Counted from the first letter of the stretch, positions 25,656-34,330 are shown. The stretch: 64,000 nt of DNA from Pseudonocardia sp. T1-2H (GCF_038039215.1 NZ_JBBPCL010000001.1:4216001-4280000); one strand, 5' to 3'. The notes: generated from the sequence alone by a model not told the origin. A program made the numbers and translations.

Positions 25656-26177
25656 TCACGCCGACTGCTGGGCCCGGGCGTACGCCAGGTGCAGGAAGTC
25701 CGCTCCGGTCAGCGCGGTGAACGCGCCCATCACGAAGCGGGTGTGCCGCGGGGCGAAGACGAGCCCCACGGCGAACCCGGTGGCGATCCACAGGTCCAGG
25801 CAGAACGGGCAGGTGATCAGCTCGCCGATGCTGTGCCGCAACCCGTTCGCGGTGCGCACCTCCTCCATCACCTCCGCGGGTCCGCCCGTCCCCGAGTACT
25901 CGGTGAACGGGGCGCGCAGGGGGCTGGTCACGGCGTCCTTGGTGAGGGTGCGCGACAACTTGTGGGTGCCGGCGGCCATCAGCAGCAGGTCGCGGCCGTC
26001 GAGGCCGGACGGCAGGCGGCGTCCCGTCGCCGCGGCCAGCCCGGCAGCGCCGGCGACGAGGGCGGCGAACACCGCCATCACCAGGACGTACCCGGTCAAC
26101 GGGCGCTCCTCGCCCTGGCGGTAGAGGTCCGCCTCGGCCCGGGCGCCCGCGGTCAGTTTGTGCACGGTCTCGGACAT
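25656..26177 (-). CDS. DUF1360 membrane protein
   Basis: The 173-residue integral membrane protein has hydrophobic segments at about residues 29-52 (GYVLVMAVFAALVAGAAGLAAA), 65-70, and 125-165. The DUF1360 core LLLMAAGTHKLSRTLTKDAVTSPLRAPFTEY and GELITCPFCLDLWIATG, with the CPFC motif in a membrane segment, is complete. The function of the family is unknown; it is found in sporulation or stress settings in many Gram-positive bacteria. AAAGGAA seven bases before the ATG fixes the start. GGGT-N14-GGGTAC upstream resembles a stress promoter shared in style with both neighbours. Confidence 0.9.
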   Translation of the reverse strand: MSETVHKLTAGARAEADLYRQGEERPLTGYVLVMAVFAALVAGAAGLAAATGRRLPSGLDGRDLLLMAAGTHKLSRTLTKDAVTSPLRAPFTEYSGTGGPAEVMEEVRTANGLRHSIGELITCPFCLDLWIATGFAVGLVFAPRHTRFVMGAFTALTGADFLHLAYARAQQSA

Positions 26178-26202
26178 CGGAATTCCTTTCATCGGGGCCC
26201 GC

Positions 26203-26226
26203 GTACCCGTTCCGCCCCCTTGACCC
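26203..26226 (-). promoter_or_regulatory. Candidate sigma-B-type promoter of the DUF1360 gene
   Basis: On the minus strand GGGT, 14 bases, GGGTAC. It begins 26 bases upstream of the ATG at 26177 and matches GNNT-N14-16-GGGTA. Confidence 0.45.
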
Positions 26227-26294
26227 GCCGCCGACCGGCGGCTACCCGCCCCGGCCCACTCCTGCCGCCGGGACGGGCAATCCCCCGCCCGAGG

Positions 26295-26319
26295 GGATGC
26301 CCGCCGTCTCGTGGGGTAG
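26295..26319 (+). promoter_or_regulatory. Candidate sigma-B-type promoter of the DUF3040 gene
   Basis: GGAT (26295-26298), 15 bases, GGGTAG (26314-26319), ending 30 bases before the GTG at 26350. It matches the same pattern as the two leftward elements nearby. Confidence 0.45.
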
Positions 26320-26349
26320 CTCAAGCGCTATCAGGAGAGGGGAAGCAGT

Positions 26350-26694
26350 GTGCTCAGCGGTGACGAGAGGCGCGCGCTCAGAGACATCGAGCAACGCATG
26401 GAACGTGACGACCCGGGCCTGGCCCGCCAACTGGCGCGCCTCGCTCCAGAGAAGCCGCAGGCCGAGCCCGTCAGCGCGGCCGCTGCCCCGCCGCCGTCCG
26501 GGCCGCCGCGCGGTGGCGACGGCGGCTCCGACCGGTACGCGGAGCTGCTGGGTGCCGGGGTGCTCATCCTGGTGGGCACCGTCGGCATCCTCGCCGGCGT
26601 GACGACGATGGCGCTGAGCACCTTCCTCTGGGGTGCCGCCGCCGGAACGCTCGGCGGTCTGTGGTGGGCGTCGGCCCGTCGATCACGACGCTAG
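26350..26694 (+). CDS. DUF3040-type small membrane protein
   Basis: The 114-residue protein has a charged N-terminal helix LSGDERRALRDIEQRMERDDPGLARQLARL, the hallmark of DUF3040. A Pro/Gly-rich linker follows, then two membrane helices (LLGAGVLILVGTVGILAGV and STFLWGAAAGTLGGLWWAS), and it ends in an Arg cluster. The cytoplasmic helix resembles those found in many actinobacterial stress and cell-envelope proteins, but no biochemical role is established. GTG start with AGGGGAAG upstream. It is divergent from the DUF1360 gene. Confidence 0.83.
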   Translation: MLSGDERRALRDIEQRMERDDPGLARQLARLAPEKPQAEPVSAAAAPPPSGPPRGGDGGSDRYAELLGAGVLILVGTVGILAGVTTMALSTFLWGAAAGTLGGLWWASARRSRR

Positions 26695-26761
26695 GGCCGG
26701 ACCGACGGCGACCCCCCGTGACGGCGGGAGCGTGCCGCTCGTCCTCCCCGGCGCGAGAGCC

Positions 26762-27700
26762 TCAGCCGAGGCGGCGGACTCGGTCGAGGATCTCGGTGAG
26801 CACCGCGTCGGTGTCGGCGTCCAGCGCCACGTGCACGGCCGGGCCCGCCGCCTCCGGACGGCCGTCCGGGATCGTCGCCCCGCGGGCCGGCCCGAGATCG
26901 CAAGCCACCCGGATAGGCATCGACGTCGTCCGCAAGGTCCCGGGGAGGATCGCCTCCAGCACCGCCAGCGCGTCGTGCAACGCCACCGCGTCCACGCCGT
27001 AGCGCTCCCGGAACGCCGCGCGGTAGAGCTCCAGAACTCCTGCCAGCGTGGCGCACCGGGGTCCGCTCGCGGCCAGCGCGTCGAGCCACGTCGCATCGGC
27101 CAGGCAGCGCATGGTGAGGTCCAGCGGCACCAACGTCACCGGGACCTCCGGCTGGGTGAGCACCCGGTGCGCGGCCTCGGGGTCCGCCGAGACGTTGAAC
27201 TCGGCGCGGCCTCGGGTGTTGCCCGCCCCGAGTGAGCCCGCCATCGCCACGATGCGGCTGATCCGGGGCACCAGCTCGGGATGTACCGCCAGTAGCAGCG
27301 CCACGTTGGTCAGGGGCCCGATCGTCGCGATCGTCACCGGTTCGGTGGCCTCCGCCAGCACGTCGCACATCAACGCGACCGCGCTCCGCGGGTCCGCGGC
27401 GACGGGGGCCGGGAAGTCCGCGGACCGCATGCCCAGGCAGTCGACGCCGTGCCACTCCGGCGCCCACTCGTCCTGCAGGTGGACGAGCGACCTCGCCGCC
27501 CCCGCCGCGACGGGCACGTCGGTGCGTCCGGCGAGCGCGAGCACGCGCCGGGCGTTGAGGAACGTCTTCTCGATCTCGACGTTGCCGAACGGGACGGTCA
27601 CCGCCCGCACGTCCGCCTCGGGACTCTGCATCGCGAGGACCAGCGCCACCGCATCGTCCACGCCCGGGTCGGTGTCGATGATCAGCGGGATGCGCGGCAT
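26762..27700 (-). CDS. Inosine-uridine preferring nucleoside hydrolase family protein
   Basis: The 312-residue cytosolic enzyme cleaves the N-glycosidic bond of ribonucleosides. The calcium-binding hallmark DTDPGVDDA is at residues 9-17. TIGPLTNVALLLAVHPELVPRISRIVAMAGSLGAGNTRGRAEFNVSADPEAAHRVL provides the second Asp and Asn ligands, and VALHDALAVLEAILP gives the last Asp/His. Length and motif order are those of the CU-NH/RihB-type group. It is convergent with the DUF3040 gene. The base preferred cannot be read from sequence. Confidence 0.92.
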   Translation of the reverse strand: MPRIPLIIDTDPGVDDAVALVLAMQSPEADVRAVTVPFGNVEIEKTFLNARRVLALAGRTDVPVAAGAARSLVHLQDEWAPEWHGVDCLGMRSADFPAPVAADPRSAVALMCDVLAEATEPVTIATIGPLTNVALLLAVHPELVPRISRIVAMAGSLGAGNTRGRAEFNVSADPEAAHRVLTQPEVPVTLVPLDLTMRCLADATWLDALAASGPRCATLAGVLELYRAAFRERYGVDAVALHDALAVLEAILPGTLRTTSMPIRVACDLGPARGATIPDGRPEAAGPAVHVALDADTDAVLTEILDRVRRLG

Positions 27701-27793
27701 CGGGTCGTGCTCTCCTTCGTCCGGTTCGCACTCCCCGGGAACTTTATGGCAGCACGGGAGACGGCCGCGGAGCGGTCGGCGGGACCGGGCGGA

Positions 27794-27994
27794 TCAGGTC
27801 GGCAAGTCGGGCCCGGCGTCACCCCGCCATTCGCCGCTCACACCGGAGTCGGGCCCGCCTTCCTTCGGCCGCCCCTCCTTCTCGGACTCCTCGGTCTCGC
27901 CACCGTCCCCCTCGTCCCCGGCGACGGCGAGGGCGTCGACGTGGTCCTCGTGCAGCGGGGACGCCGGTTCCGGCTCGGTCGGGTCATCGGCCAT
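27794..27994 (-). CDS. Small acidic hypothetical protein
   Basis: This is a 66-residue, strongly acidic, probably disordered protein (MADDPTEPEPASPLHEDHVDALAVAGDEGDGGETEESEKEG). No membrane segment or domain is seen. Its codon pattern and composition fit a real gene, and such acidic short proteins are frequent in actinobacteria. No clear ribosome-binding site is visible. It is divergent from the PRC-barrel-like gene. Confidence 0.5.
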   Translation of the reverse strand: MADDPTEPEPASPLHEDHVDALAVAGDEGDGGETEESEKEGRPKEGGPDSGVSGEWRGDAGPDLPT

Positions 27995-28126
27995 GGCCGG
28001 GATTCTGCTCGCCCGGAACGCGCCGCCAACCGGCCTCCTCCGGACGGGACCCGGCCTGGCGGACCGAGCGGACCGGCCGCGGTTGGCCGTCCCATGACGG
28101 TGCGCACGCGGGCCGGCGTTCCCAGG

Positions 28127-28531
28127 ATGTCGGGCGTGGAGCGCGACGACGTGGGACCGGGTGTGCGCGGGGAGGTGGCGGGCCTCGGACGTCCGATCGC
28201 CTACCTCGCCCTCGCCGAGGGCACTCCCGTCCTCGACCCGGACCGTCGCCGGGTCGGGGTGGTCGACCACGTGGTCGCCGACGTCGACCTCGACCTCTTT
28301 CACGGTGTCGTCGTGCACACGCACCCGCTGCCCGGAGCGCACCGCTACGCCGATCGCGACCAGATCGCCGGGCTCCACGAGCGCGCGGTGCTGCTGGCGG
28401 TCGGGGTCGACGACCTGCACGAGCCCACCGAACCCGGTCCTCCGCCCCGGGACGACCACCCCCGCGGGCCCGAGACCCCGCTCGAGGCCGGGCTGCGCCG
28501 CGCCTGGGACTGGATCACCGGCCGGCGCTGA
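28127..28531 (+). CDS. PRC-barrel-like domain protein
   Basis: The 134-residue protein contains EGTPVLDPDRRRVGVVDHVVADVDLDLFHGVVVHTHPLPGAHRYADRDQIAGLHERAVLLAV, which has the strand pattern of a PRC barrel (a small beta-barrel used in RNA metabolism and photosynthetic reaction centres). The C-terminus is Pro-rich and ends in a short amphipathic helix (GLRRAWDWITGRR). It is followed 15 bases later by a DUF2267 gene, so they form an operon. ATG 28127 or ATG 28094 may be the start; neither has a good binding site. Confidence 0.7.
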   Translation: MSGVERDDVGPGVRGEVAGLGRPIAYLALAEGTPVLDPDRRRVGVVDHVVADVDLDLFHGVVVHTHPLPGAHRYADRDQIAGLHERAVLLAVGVDDLHEPTEPGPPPRDDHPRGPETPLEAGLRRAWDWITGRR

Positions 28532-28546
28532 CGCAGGAGGAGCCCG

Positions 28547-29314
28547 ATGGACCATCAGCAGTTCCTGACCATGGTCGCCCAGATCGCCGAGGTCGACCCG
28601 GACACCGCCGAGCGCGCGTCCGAGGCCGTCCTCACGGTGCTGGGACGGCACGTGACCCGCGGCGAGGCCGCCGACGTGCTGCGGCGCCTCCCTCCGGAGC
28701 TGCAGGCGTTCGCCTGGTCGCCCGGCAGCCCGGAGTCCTTCCCGCCGGAGGAGTTCCTGCGCCGGGTCGGCGAGCAGGAGGGCACCGATCCGGTCACCGC
28801 CGAGCGGCACACCCGGGCCGTGTTCATCGCGTTGCGGCAGGCCATCGGCGACGACGAGTACGCCGACGTCCGCGCCCAGCTCGGGAGGCACTACGACGCC
28901 CTGCTGGACGCGGAGACGTTCGTGCCGTCCGTCGACGCCGTGGTCCGCGCGGTCGCCGCGAAGAGCGGGCTCGACCAGGACGCCGCGCGGAGGCTGACCG
29001 AGGCGGTGCTCGAGACGCTCGCGGAACGCATCGCCCCCGGCGACTCCGACGACCTCGCGACCCGGCTGCCGGTGGCCCTGCACCCCCCGCTGCACCGCGG
29101 CCGCGACGCCGACGACCAGTCCCGCCGGATGGGACTCGAAGAGTTCGTCCAGCGCGTCGCCCGGCGGGCCGACCTGCCGCTGGGCGTCGCGGTACGCCTC
29201 ACCCCTGCGGTGTTCGCCGTGCTGCGCACCATCGTCGGTGACGAGTTCTTCGACATCACCGTGCAGCTGCCGGACGACTACCGCCCGCTGCTCGGCACCG
29301 CCCGGACCGGCTGA
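28547..29314 (+). CDS. DUF2267 protein with tandem domains
   Basis: The 255-residue protein holds two copies of the DUF2267 helical domain (residues about 1-120 and 125-250). Each begins with a segment like FLTMVAQIAEVDPDTAERASEAVLTVLGRHVTRGEAADVLRRLP or VVRAVAAKSGLDQDAARRLTEAVLETLAERIAPGDSDDLATRLP, and each includes a PEEFLRRV/LEEFVQRVA element. The family is common in stress islands next to USP, Hsp20 and DUF2382 genes, but its molecular role is unknown. CAGGAGGAG upstream fixes the ATG. Confidence 0.88.
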   Translation: MDHQQFLTMVAQIAEVDPDTAERASEAVLTVLGRHVTRGEAADVLRRLPPELQAFAWSPGSPESFPPEEFLRRVGEQEGTDPVTAERHTRAVFIALRQAIGDDEYADVRAQLGRHYDALLDAETFVPSVDAVVRAVAAKSGLDQDAARRLTEAVLETLAERIAPGDSDDLATRLPVALHPPLHRGRDADDQSRRMGLEEFVQRVARRADLPLGVAVRLTPAVFAVLRTIVGDEFFDITVQLPDDYRPLLGTARTG

Positions 29315-29328
29315 GGAGAGGAGGGGCC

Positions 29329-29955
29329 GTGTTCCCACGCATCGATCGGGTGGTCACCGTCGCGACGGTCGCGGGTGACGACGGTCCGCGGGTGGAGACC
29401 ACCACGTGGCTGCTCGGCGACGAGGAGCAGGTCCTCGTGGTCGACGCCGCGCACGACGCCGCGCCGATCCGCGCCGCGGTCGGCGACCGGCGGGTGGTCG
29501 GGGTCGCGTGCACGCACGCGCACCGCAACCACGCGGACCAGGCGGTGGCACTGGCCGACGCGGTCGGGGCGCCGACCATGGTGAACGAGGACGATCGGTC
29601 CCTGTGGGACGAGATCCACCCCGACCACGGACCCGACGAGGACCTCGCGCACGAGGAGGAGATCGCCGTCGCGCACGTCCAGGTCCGGGTGCTGCACACC
29701 CCGGGCCACACGCCCGGCTCGGTGTGCCTGTACGTGCCCGCACTCGACGTCGTGTTCACCGGCGACATGCTGCTCAAGGGCGGCCCGCTGCGCGTGGACC
29801 GGACGGTGAGCCGGTACCCGCCGATCGCCCGGTCGCTGCGCGAAAGGGTGCTGGGGCTCCCGCCGCAGACGCGCGTCCTGCCCGGGCACGGGGACGAGAC
29901 GACGATCGGCGACGAGCGCGACCTGCCGGAACTCGTGCCGCCGCTGGAGCCCTGA
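29329..29955 (+). CDS. MBL-fold hydrolase with altered metal motif
   Basis: The 208-residue protein has the metallo-beta-lactamase fold of the glyoxalase-II/persulfide-dioxygenase group: CTHAHRNHAD at residues 61-70, LHTPGHTPGSVCLY, VFTGDMLLKGGP and LPGHGDETTIGDE. In the first motif the usual HxHxDH is HAHRNH, so the aspartate that binds the second metal is Asn67, which suggests one-metal chemistry. GTG start with GAGGAGGGG upstream. It is 14 bases behind the DUF2267 gene and belongs to the same stress operon. It could handle a thioester or persulfide; this is inference. Confidence 0.85.
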   Translation: MFPRIDRVVTVATVAGDDGPRVETTTWLLGDEEQVLVVDAAHDAAPIRAAVGDRRVVGVACTHAHRNHADQAVALADAVGAPTMVNEDDRSLWDEIHPDHGPDEDLAHEEEIAVAHVQVRVLHTPGHTPGSVCLYVPALDVVFTGDMLLKGGPLRVDRTVSRYPPIARSLRERVLGLPPQTRVLPGHGDETTIGDERDLPELVPPLEP

Positions 29956-30045
29956 CGGGACCGACCTCCGAGGGCCAACGGCGGCGCGGCACCTGGGCTC
30001 GCCGGACCGGTGACCGGCGGGGCCACCACGAGCAGCATGGTCGGC

Positions 30046-30621
30046 ATGTCTGCGAGCAGAGCCGCCGCCCCACCGGTCCGTGTCCCGCGCGGCGCCACCC
30101 CCGAGGGGGACGGCATCGTCGTCGGTGCCGGGGCGGTGGACGTCGAGGCCTACATCGACTTCGGTTGTCCCTTCTGCAAGCAGTTCGAGCTGATGGCGGG
30201 GCCGACCCTGGACCGGCTGCTCGAGGACCGGATCATCAGCTTCGTCCGCCACCCGATGGACTTCCTCGACGCGGTCTCCACCACCGAGTACTCGACGCGC
30301 GCCGCGGCGGCCTCGGGGGCGGCCTCGGACGCGGGCAAGTTCCACCAGTACGCCCGGACCCTGTTCGAGTACCAGCCGCCCGAGGGCGGGCCCGGCCTCA
30401 CCGACGGGCAGCTCGTCGAACTCGGTCAGACGATCGGCATCACCGACCCCCAGTTCCCCGAGACGATCCGGCAGGGCACCTATCTGCCCTGGCCGCCGTT
30501 CGTCACCCAGCGGGCCACCGAGCGCGGCGTGGCGGGGACGCCGAGCGTCTTCGTGCGCGGCGTCGCGGTGCCGGCCCGGCCGGGTCCGATCCTGGCCGCG
30601 GTCGAGGCCGCGCTCGCCTGA
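30046..30621 (+). CDS. DsbA-family thioredoxin-fold protein
   Basis: The protein of about 191 residues has a thioredoxin fold with the CPFC active site in VEAYIDFGCPFCKQFELM, a helical insertion, and the cis-Pro region GVAGTPSVFVRGVAVPA. It resembles DsbA/FrnE-like or MSMEG-type cytosolic oxidoreductases; no signal peptide is visible. It would oxidise, reduce or isomerise thiols, or act in mycothiol metabolism. The start is uncertain: ATG 30046, ATG 30037 and GTG 30010 are all in frame without a strong binding site. Confidence 0.85.
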   Translation: MSASRAAAPPVRVPRGATPEGDGIVVGAGAVDVEAYIDFGCPFCKQFELMAGPTLDRLLEDRIISFVRHPMDFLDAVSTTEYSTRAAAASGAASDAGKFHQYARTLFEYQPPEGGPGLTDGQLVELGQTIGITDPQFPETIRQGTYLPWPPFVTQRATERGVAGTPSVFVRGVAVPARPGPILAAVEAALA

Positions 30622-30666
30622 GCGGCACCGAGAGGTTCCCTCGTCGATCCCCGTCGGGAGGTTCCC

Positions 30667-30864
30667 GTGCGACCGCACGACATGCAGGCTTTCGAGGAGG
30701 CCCGCAGCCACGCCTACCGGCTGCTCGGCGATGTCCACGACCTGCTCGACGCGGACTTCTCGCCGGGGACGGCGCCGACCGGGCTGGCCGCCGCCGCGCT
30801 CACGGAGGCGCTGCGGCACATCGACTCGGCCGAGGACGCGCTGGACCGGGCAGGGCTCGGGTGA
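30667..30864 (+). CDS. Small helical hypothetical protein
   Basis: The 65-residue protein (starts MRPHDMQAFEEARSHAYRLLGDVHDLLDADF) is mainly helical, without membrane segment or known motif. GGGAGG five bases before the GTG start is a good ribosome-binding site. It lies in a run of rightward stress genes between the DsbA-like and USP genes. Confidence 0.6.
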   Translation: MRPHDMQAFEEARSHAYRLLGDVHDLLDADFSPGTAPTGLAAAALTEALRHIDSAEDALDRAGLG

Positions 30865-30979
30865 GCCTGCGACCGTCCTGCCGGGCCGAGTCGCCGACGC
30901 CGGGTTCGCCCGTACAGGTCGACGCACCGCCGGACCGTGAACGCCACCGTTGCCCGGGAACCGGCGGAAGGAGCTGGCG

Positions 30980-31480
30980 ATGGCATCGGGACCGGCGGTG
31001 ATCGGGTTCGACGGGACCCCCGCGGCGGAGCGGGCGCTGCGCCAGGCGGGAGAACTGCTCGCCCCGCGCCCGGCGCTCGTGGTGGTCGTCGTCGAGGAGG
31101 GCGAGGCGTTCGGGACGGCGGTGGCCCCGGTGTTCGCCGCCGGGCTCCCGGTCACCGAGGTGGAGATCCGCAACGCGCTGCTGGCCGAGGAGGAGGTGGT
31201 GCAGCAGGCGAAGCGACTGGCGCAGAAGGGCGTCGTCCTCGCCCGGGAGGCGGGGCTCAAGGCCGTCGGCCTCGCCGTCGCCGACGACCTCCCGATCGCG
31301 ACGACCCTGCTCCGGGTGGCCGAGGAGCAGGACGCGCCGGTGGTCGTGGTCGGGGCGCACCGGCGCGGGGCCCTCGCCGAGCTGCTCGTCGGCAGCACGA
31401 CGAAGGACCTGCTCAAGCGGGCCACGATCCCCGTGCTGGTGGTCCGCGAACCGGACGACGACGAGCGCGCGAACGGCTGA
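30980..31480 (+). CDS. Universal stress protein family
   Basis: The 166-residue single-domain USP has the first strand VIGFDGTPAAERALRQA with the conserved Asp, the region PIATTLLRVAEEQDAPVVVVGAHRRGALAELLVGSTTKDLLKRATIPVLVV, and the ATP-binding pattern GAHRRG-x9-GSTTKDL (G-2x-G-9x-GS/T type). USPs bind ATP and help survival in growth arrest or low oxygen. AAGGAG eight bases before the ATG decides the start. It is followed 49 bases later by zwf. Confidence 0.9.
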   Translation: MASGPAVIGFDGTPAAERALRQAGELLAPRPALVVVVVEEGEAFGTAVAPVFAAGLPVTEVEIRNALLAEEEVVQQAKRLAQKGVVLAREAGLKAVGLAVADDLPIATTLLRVAEEQDAPVVVVGAHRRGALAELLVGSTTKDLLKRATIPVLVVREPDDDERANG

Positions 31481-31529
31481 GGTCCGCGTCCCCGCGCGGC
31501 ACGCGTCGATCACCGAGGAAAGGTCGTGC

Positions 31530-32993
31530 ATGCACACCGAGACGATGTCGCCCGGGTCCTCGCCCGCCCGGCCTGCCGACGACCTGGATCGGCCGGGCCC
31601 TCATGTCCTCGTCGTGCTGGGCGCGACCGGTGACCTGGCGCGACGCAAGCTGTTCCCGGCGTTGTTCCGGCTATGGCAGCTCGACCTGCTGCCCCACGAG
31701 TTCCGCATCGTCTGCTCCGGTCGAGAGGCTCCCGACACCTCGGACACGTTCGTGGCGACGATCCAGGCGGCGCTGGAGCTCCACCGGGGCACCGTGATCG
31801 ATCCCGCTGGGTGGCGGGAGTTCGCCGAGCGGATCAGCTTCGTGGCGACCTCGGAGGACGGCGGCACCGAGCTCGGCCGGGCGGTGTCGGCCGCGGTCGA
31901 GGAGCTGGGCCGCGATGCCGCGTGCCTGTACTACCTGGCTGTTCCCCCGTCGGCCACGGAGTCCGTCGTGCGGATGATCGGCGGGTTCGGGGTGAACGAG
32001 TCGGCCAAGGTGGTGCTGGAGAAGCCGTTCGGCACGGACCTGGAGTCCGCCAGGAAGCTCAACGCCACGCTGCACGAGGTCTTCGACGAGCGGCAGATCT
32101 ACCGGATCGATCACTTCCTCGGCAAGGAGGCCGTGCAGAACATCCTGGCCCTGCGCTTCGCCAACGGTCTGTTCGCGTCGGTGTGGAACCACCGGCACGT
32201 CTGCTACGTGCAGATCGACGTGCCGGAGGAGCTCGACATCCAGGGCCGGGCCGGGTTCATGGAGTCCACCGGGACGTTCCGGGACATGATCTCGACCCAC
32301 CTGTTCCAGCTGCTCGGCTTCGTGGCGCTGGACCCACCGTCGCGGCTGGAGGCCGAATTCCTGAACCAGGAGATCACCAAGGTCTTCCGCTCGTTCCGCC
32401 CCCTCGATCCCGACCGGGTCGTCTTCGGCCAGTACGAGGGGTACCGCGACGAGGCAGGGGTGGACACGTCCTCGACCGTCGAGACGTTCGTCGCGATGGA
32501 GGTCTACGTCGACGACTGGCGCTGGATCGGGGTCCCCTTCTACCTGCGGACGGGCAAGGCGCTCGCCGAGAGCCGGCGCACGATCACGATCGGGTTCAAG
32601 CAGCCCCCGCTCAAGGTGTTCCCCGGGGACGTCGACGACGCCTGCAACGAGCTGATCCTCGAGCTCACCGACGACCCGCGGGTCTTCACCGACGTCCGGT
32701 CCAAGGTGCCCGGCCCCCGGCTCACGCTCGGTCGCGCCCGGATGCGGGTCGACCTGATCGAGGCGTTCCCCGGCGCGGAGCCGCTCGAGGCCTACGAGCG
32801 CCTGCTGCTCGACGTGATGCGCGGAGACCCGACGCTGTTCATCAGCACCGAGCAGGTCGAGTTGCTGTGGCAGCTGTGCGACCCGCTGCTGCGGGACCCG
32901 CCGAAGCCGAGGACCTATCCGCGCGGGTCGTGGGGGCCGAGCGAGGCCCTGCGCATCCCGGGCGAGAGCGGCTGGCGGTTGCCGGACTCGTAG
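31530..32993 (+). CDS. zwf: Glucose-6-phosphate dehydrogenase
   Basis: The 487-residue enzyme oxidises glucose-6-phosphate to 6-phosphogluconolactone with NADP or NAD in the cytosol. The nucleotide-binding motif GATGDLARRKL is near residues 31-41, the EKPFG motif near 166, and the active-site signature RIDHFLGKE is at residues 192-200. Next to USP, Hsp20 and a release-factor-like gene it looks like a second, stress-linked copy (no opcA or tkt/tal neighbours), supplying NADPH or F420H2-linked reducing power; this is inference. The start has GAGGAAAGG upstream. A hairpin follows the stop. Confidence 0.94.
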   Translation: MHTETMSPGSSPARPADDLDRPGPHVLVVLGATGDLARRKLFPALFRLWQLDLLPHEFRIVCSGREAPDTSDTFVATIQAALELHRGTVIDPAGWREFAERISFVATSEDGGTELGRAVSAAVEELGRDAACLYYLAVPPSATESVVRMIGGFGVNESAKVVLEKPFGTDLESARKLNATLHEVFDERQIYRIDHFLGKEAVQNILALRFANGLFASVWNHRHVCYVQIDVPEELDIQGRAGFMESTGTFRDMISTHLFQLLGFVALDPPSRLEAEFLNQEITKVFRSFRPLDPDRVVFGQYEGYRDEAGVDTSSTVETFVAMEVYVDDWRWIGVPFYLRTGKALAESRRTITIGFKQPPLKVFPGDVDDACNELILELTDDPRVFTDVRSKVPGPRLTLGRARMRVDLIEAFPGAEPLEAYERLLLDVMRGDPTLFISTEQVELLWQLCDPLLRDPPKPRTYPRGSWGPSEALRIPGESGWRLPDS

Positions 32994-33017
32994 GGAGCCG
33001 GGGAGCCCCGTCCTCGG

Positions 33018-33045
33018 CCTGCCGGGACGACCGGGGCCCGGCAGG
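33018..33045 (+). terminator. Hairpin downstream of zwf
   Basis: CCTGCCGGG (33018-33026) and CCCGGCAGG (33037-33045) are a perfect nine-base inverted repeat with a ten-base loop, 25 bases after the zwf stop. There is no U-tract. Confidence 0.55.
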
Positions 33046-33174
33046 TCGGCCACGCCGGGCCGATCAGCCCGCCCCGCTCCGCTGGCACCGTAGGTTCCGC
33101 CGGCAGGGAGCCGGCCACCGAGCCGTACGCGCTGACGACCATCCCCCCGGGCCGGTCAGCAGAGGAGGACCGCG

Positions 33175-34315
33175 ATGCTGGAGGTCGAGACGGTCGATCG
33201 GATCCTGCGCCTGCACGGTGACGGGCTGCCGATACTGAGCGTGTACGTGAAGTACGACCCCGACGACCGCAGGGCCTTCCCGAGCCGGGTGGACGAGCAG
33301 CTGCACGACGTGCGGCTGCTCATCAAGGACCCTGCGCTGACCCGGGACGCCCGGTTGTCCCTGCGCACCGACGTGGAGCGCATCGCGGAGGCTGCGAAGG
33401 TGGAGCGCCTGCACCCGCAGGCGGTCGCGTTCTTCTCCTGCTCCGGACGGGACGTGTTCGAGGACGTCGAGCTGCCGCGACCGGTGCACGACCGGAACGT
33501 GACCGACGAGACGGCGTGGGTCCGACCGCTCGTGGCCGTCCTCGACGAGTACCACCGCTGCCGGGTCGTGGTGGTCGACCGCGGGATCGCCCGGTTCTTC
33601 GACCTCTACCAGGACGAGATGGCGGAGCTCGGCGCACCGATCCGGGACCGAACGCTGCGCAAGCCCGACTACGCGGCCGGGATGCGGGAGCACACCACCC
33701 ACAACAAGGCCGAGCTCCTGGCGAAACGCCACTACCGCGCGGTGGCCGAGCGGCTGGACGAGCAGGCCCGGCGCCACGAGTTCGACATCGTCGCCGTCGG
33801 CGGCCACGAGCACGAGGTCGCGGAGTTCCTCGGCCACCTTTCCCGGGACGTGCGGGAGCGCGTGGCGGGGACGTTCTCCGTGCACCCCCGCGAGGACGAC
33901 CTCGGGACGATCCGCGACCGCGCCGGGGAGGTGGTGGAGCGCTACGAGCGGGCGGAGGAGCGGCGGCTCGTGGCCGAGACCCTCGAGCGGCACGCGGCGG
34001 GCGGGCTCGCGGTCGTCGGGCTGCCGGACTGCCTGTGGGCCGGCGCCACCGCCGCCGTCGGGCAGCTACTCGTCCAGGAGGAGGTCGTGCAGCCGGGCGT
34101 GGTCTGCGACACGGACGGCTACCTGGCGGTCGAGGGCGAGCAGTGCCCGGTGTGCGGGCGGGCTCCGCCCCACGCCGGACGTCGTCGACGAGCTCGTCCA
34201 GGCCGTCATCGACGAGGGCGGGGGCGTCGAGCACGTCGCGGCGGACACCCCGTTGCGCGAGCACGTCACCGCCGCCACGCTCCGCTTCCCCCTGCCCGCA
34301 CGCCCGGCCGGCTGA
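33175..34315 (+). CDS. Bacterial eRF1-like (baeRF/Vms1-type) protein, frameshifted near C-terminus
   Basis: The restored protein has about 379 residues and resembles the bacterial release-factor-1-like family (Rv2629-type, in the hypoxia regulon of Mycobacterium tuberculosis). Segments include LPILSVYVKYDPDDRRAFPSRVDEQL, VVVVDRGIARFFDLYQDEM, HNKAELLAKRHYRAVAERLDEQARRHEFDIVAVGGHEHEV and a late zinc-type QCPVCGR. One surplus base (or a two-base loss) between 34157 and 34172 shifts the frame. The expected TPDVVDELVQAVIDEGGGVEHV ending lies one frame over and stops at 34313-34315, while the unbroken frame continues as Arg-rich nonsense. AGAGGAGGA before the ATG fixes the start. A role in ribosome rescue is inferred. 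Confidence 0.82.
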
Positions 34316-34330
34316 CCCGCAGGAGGCTCC

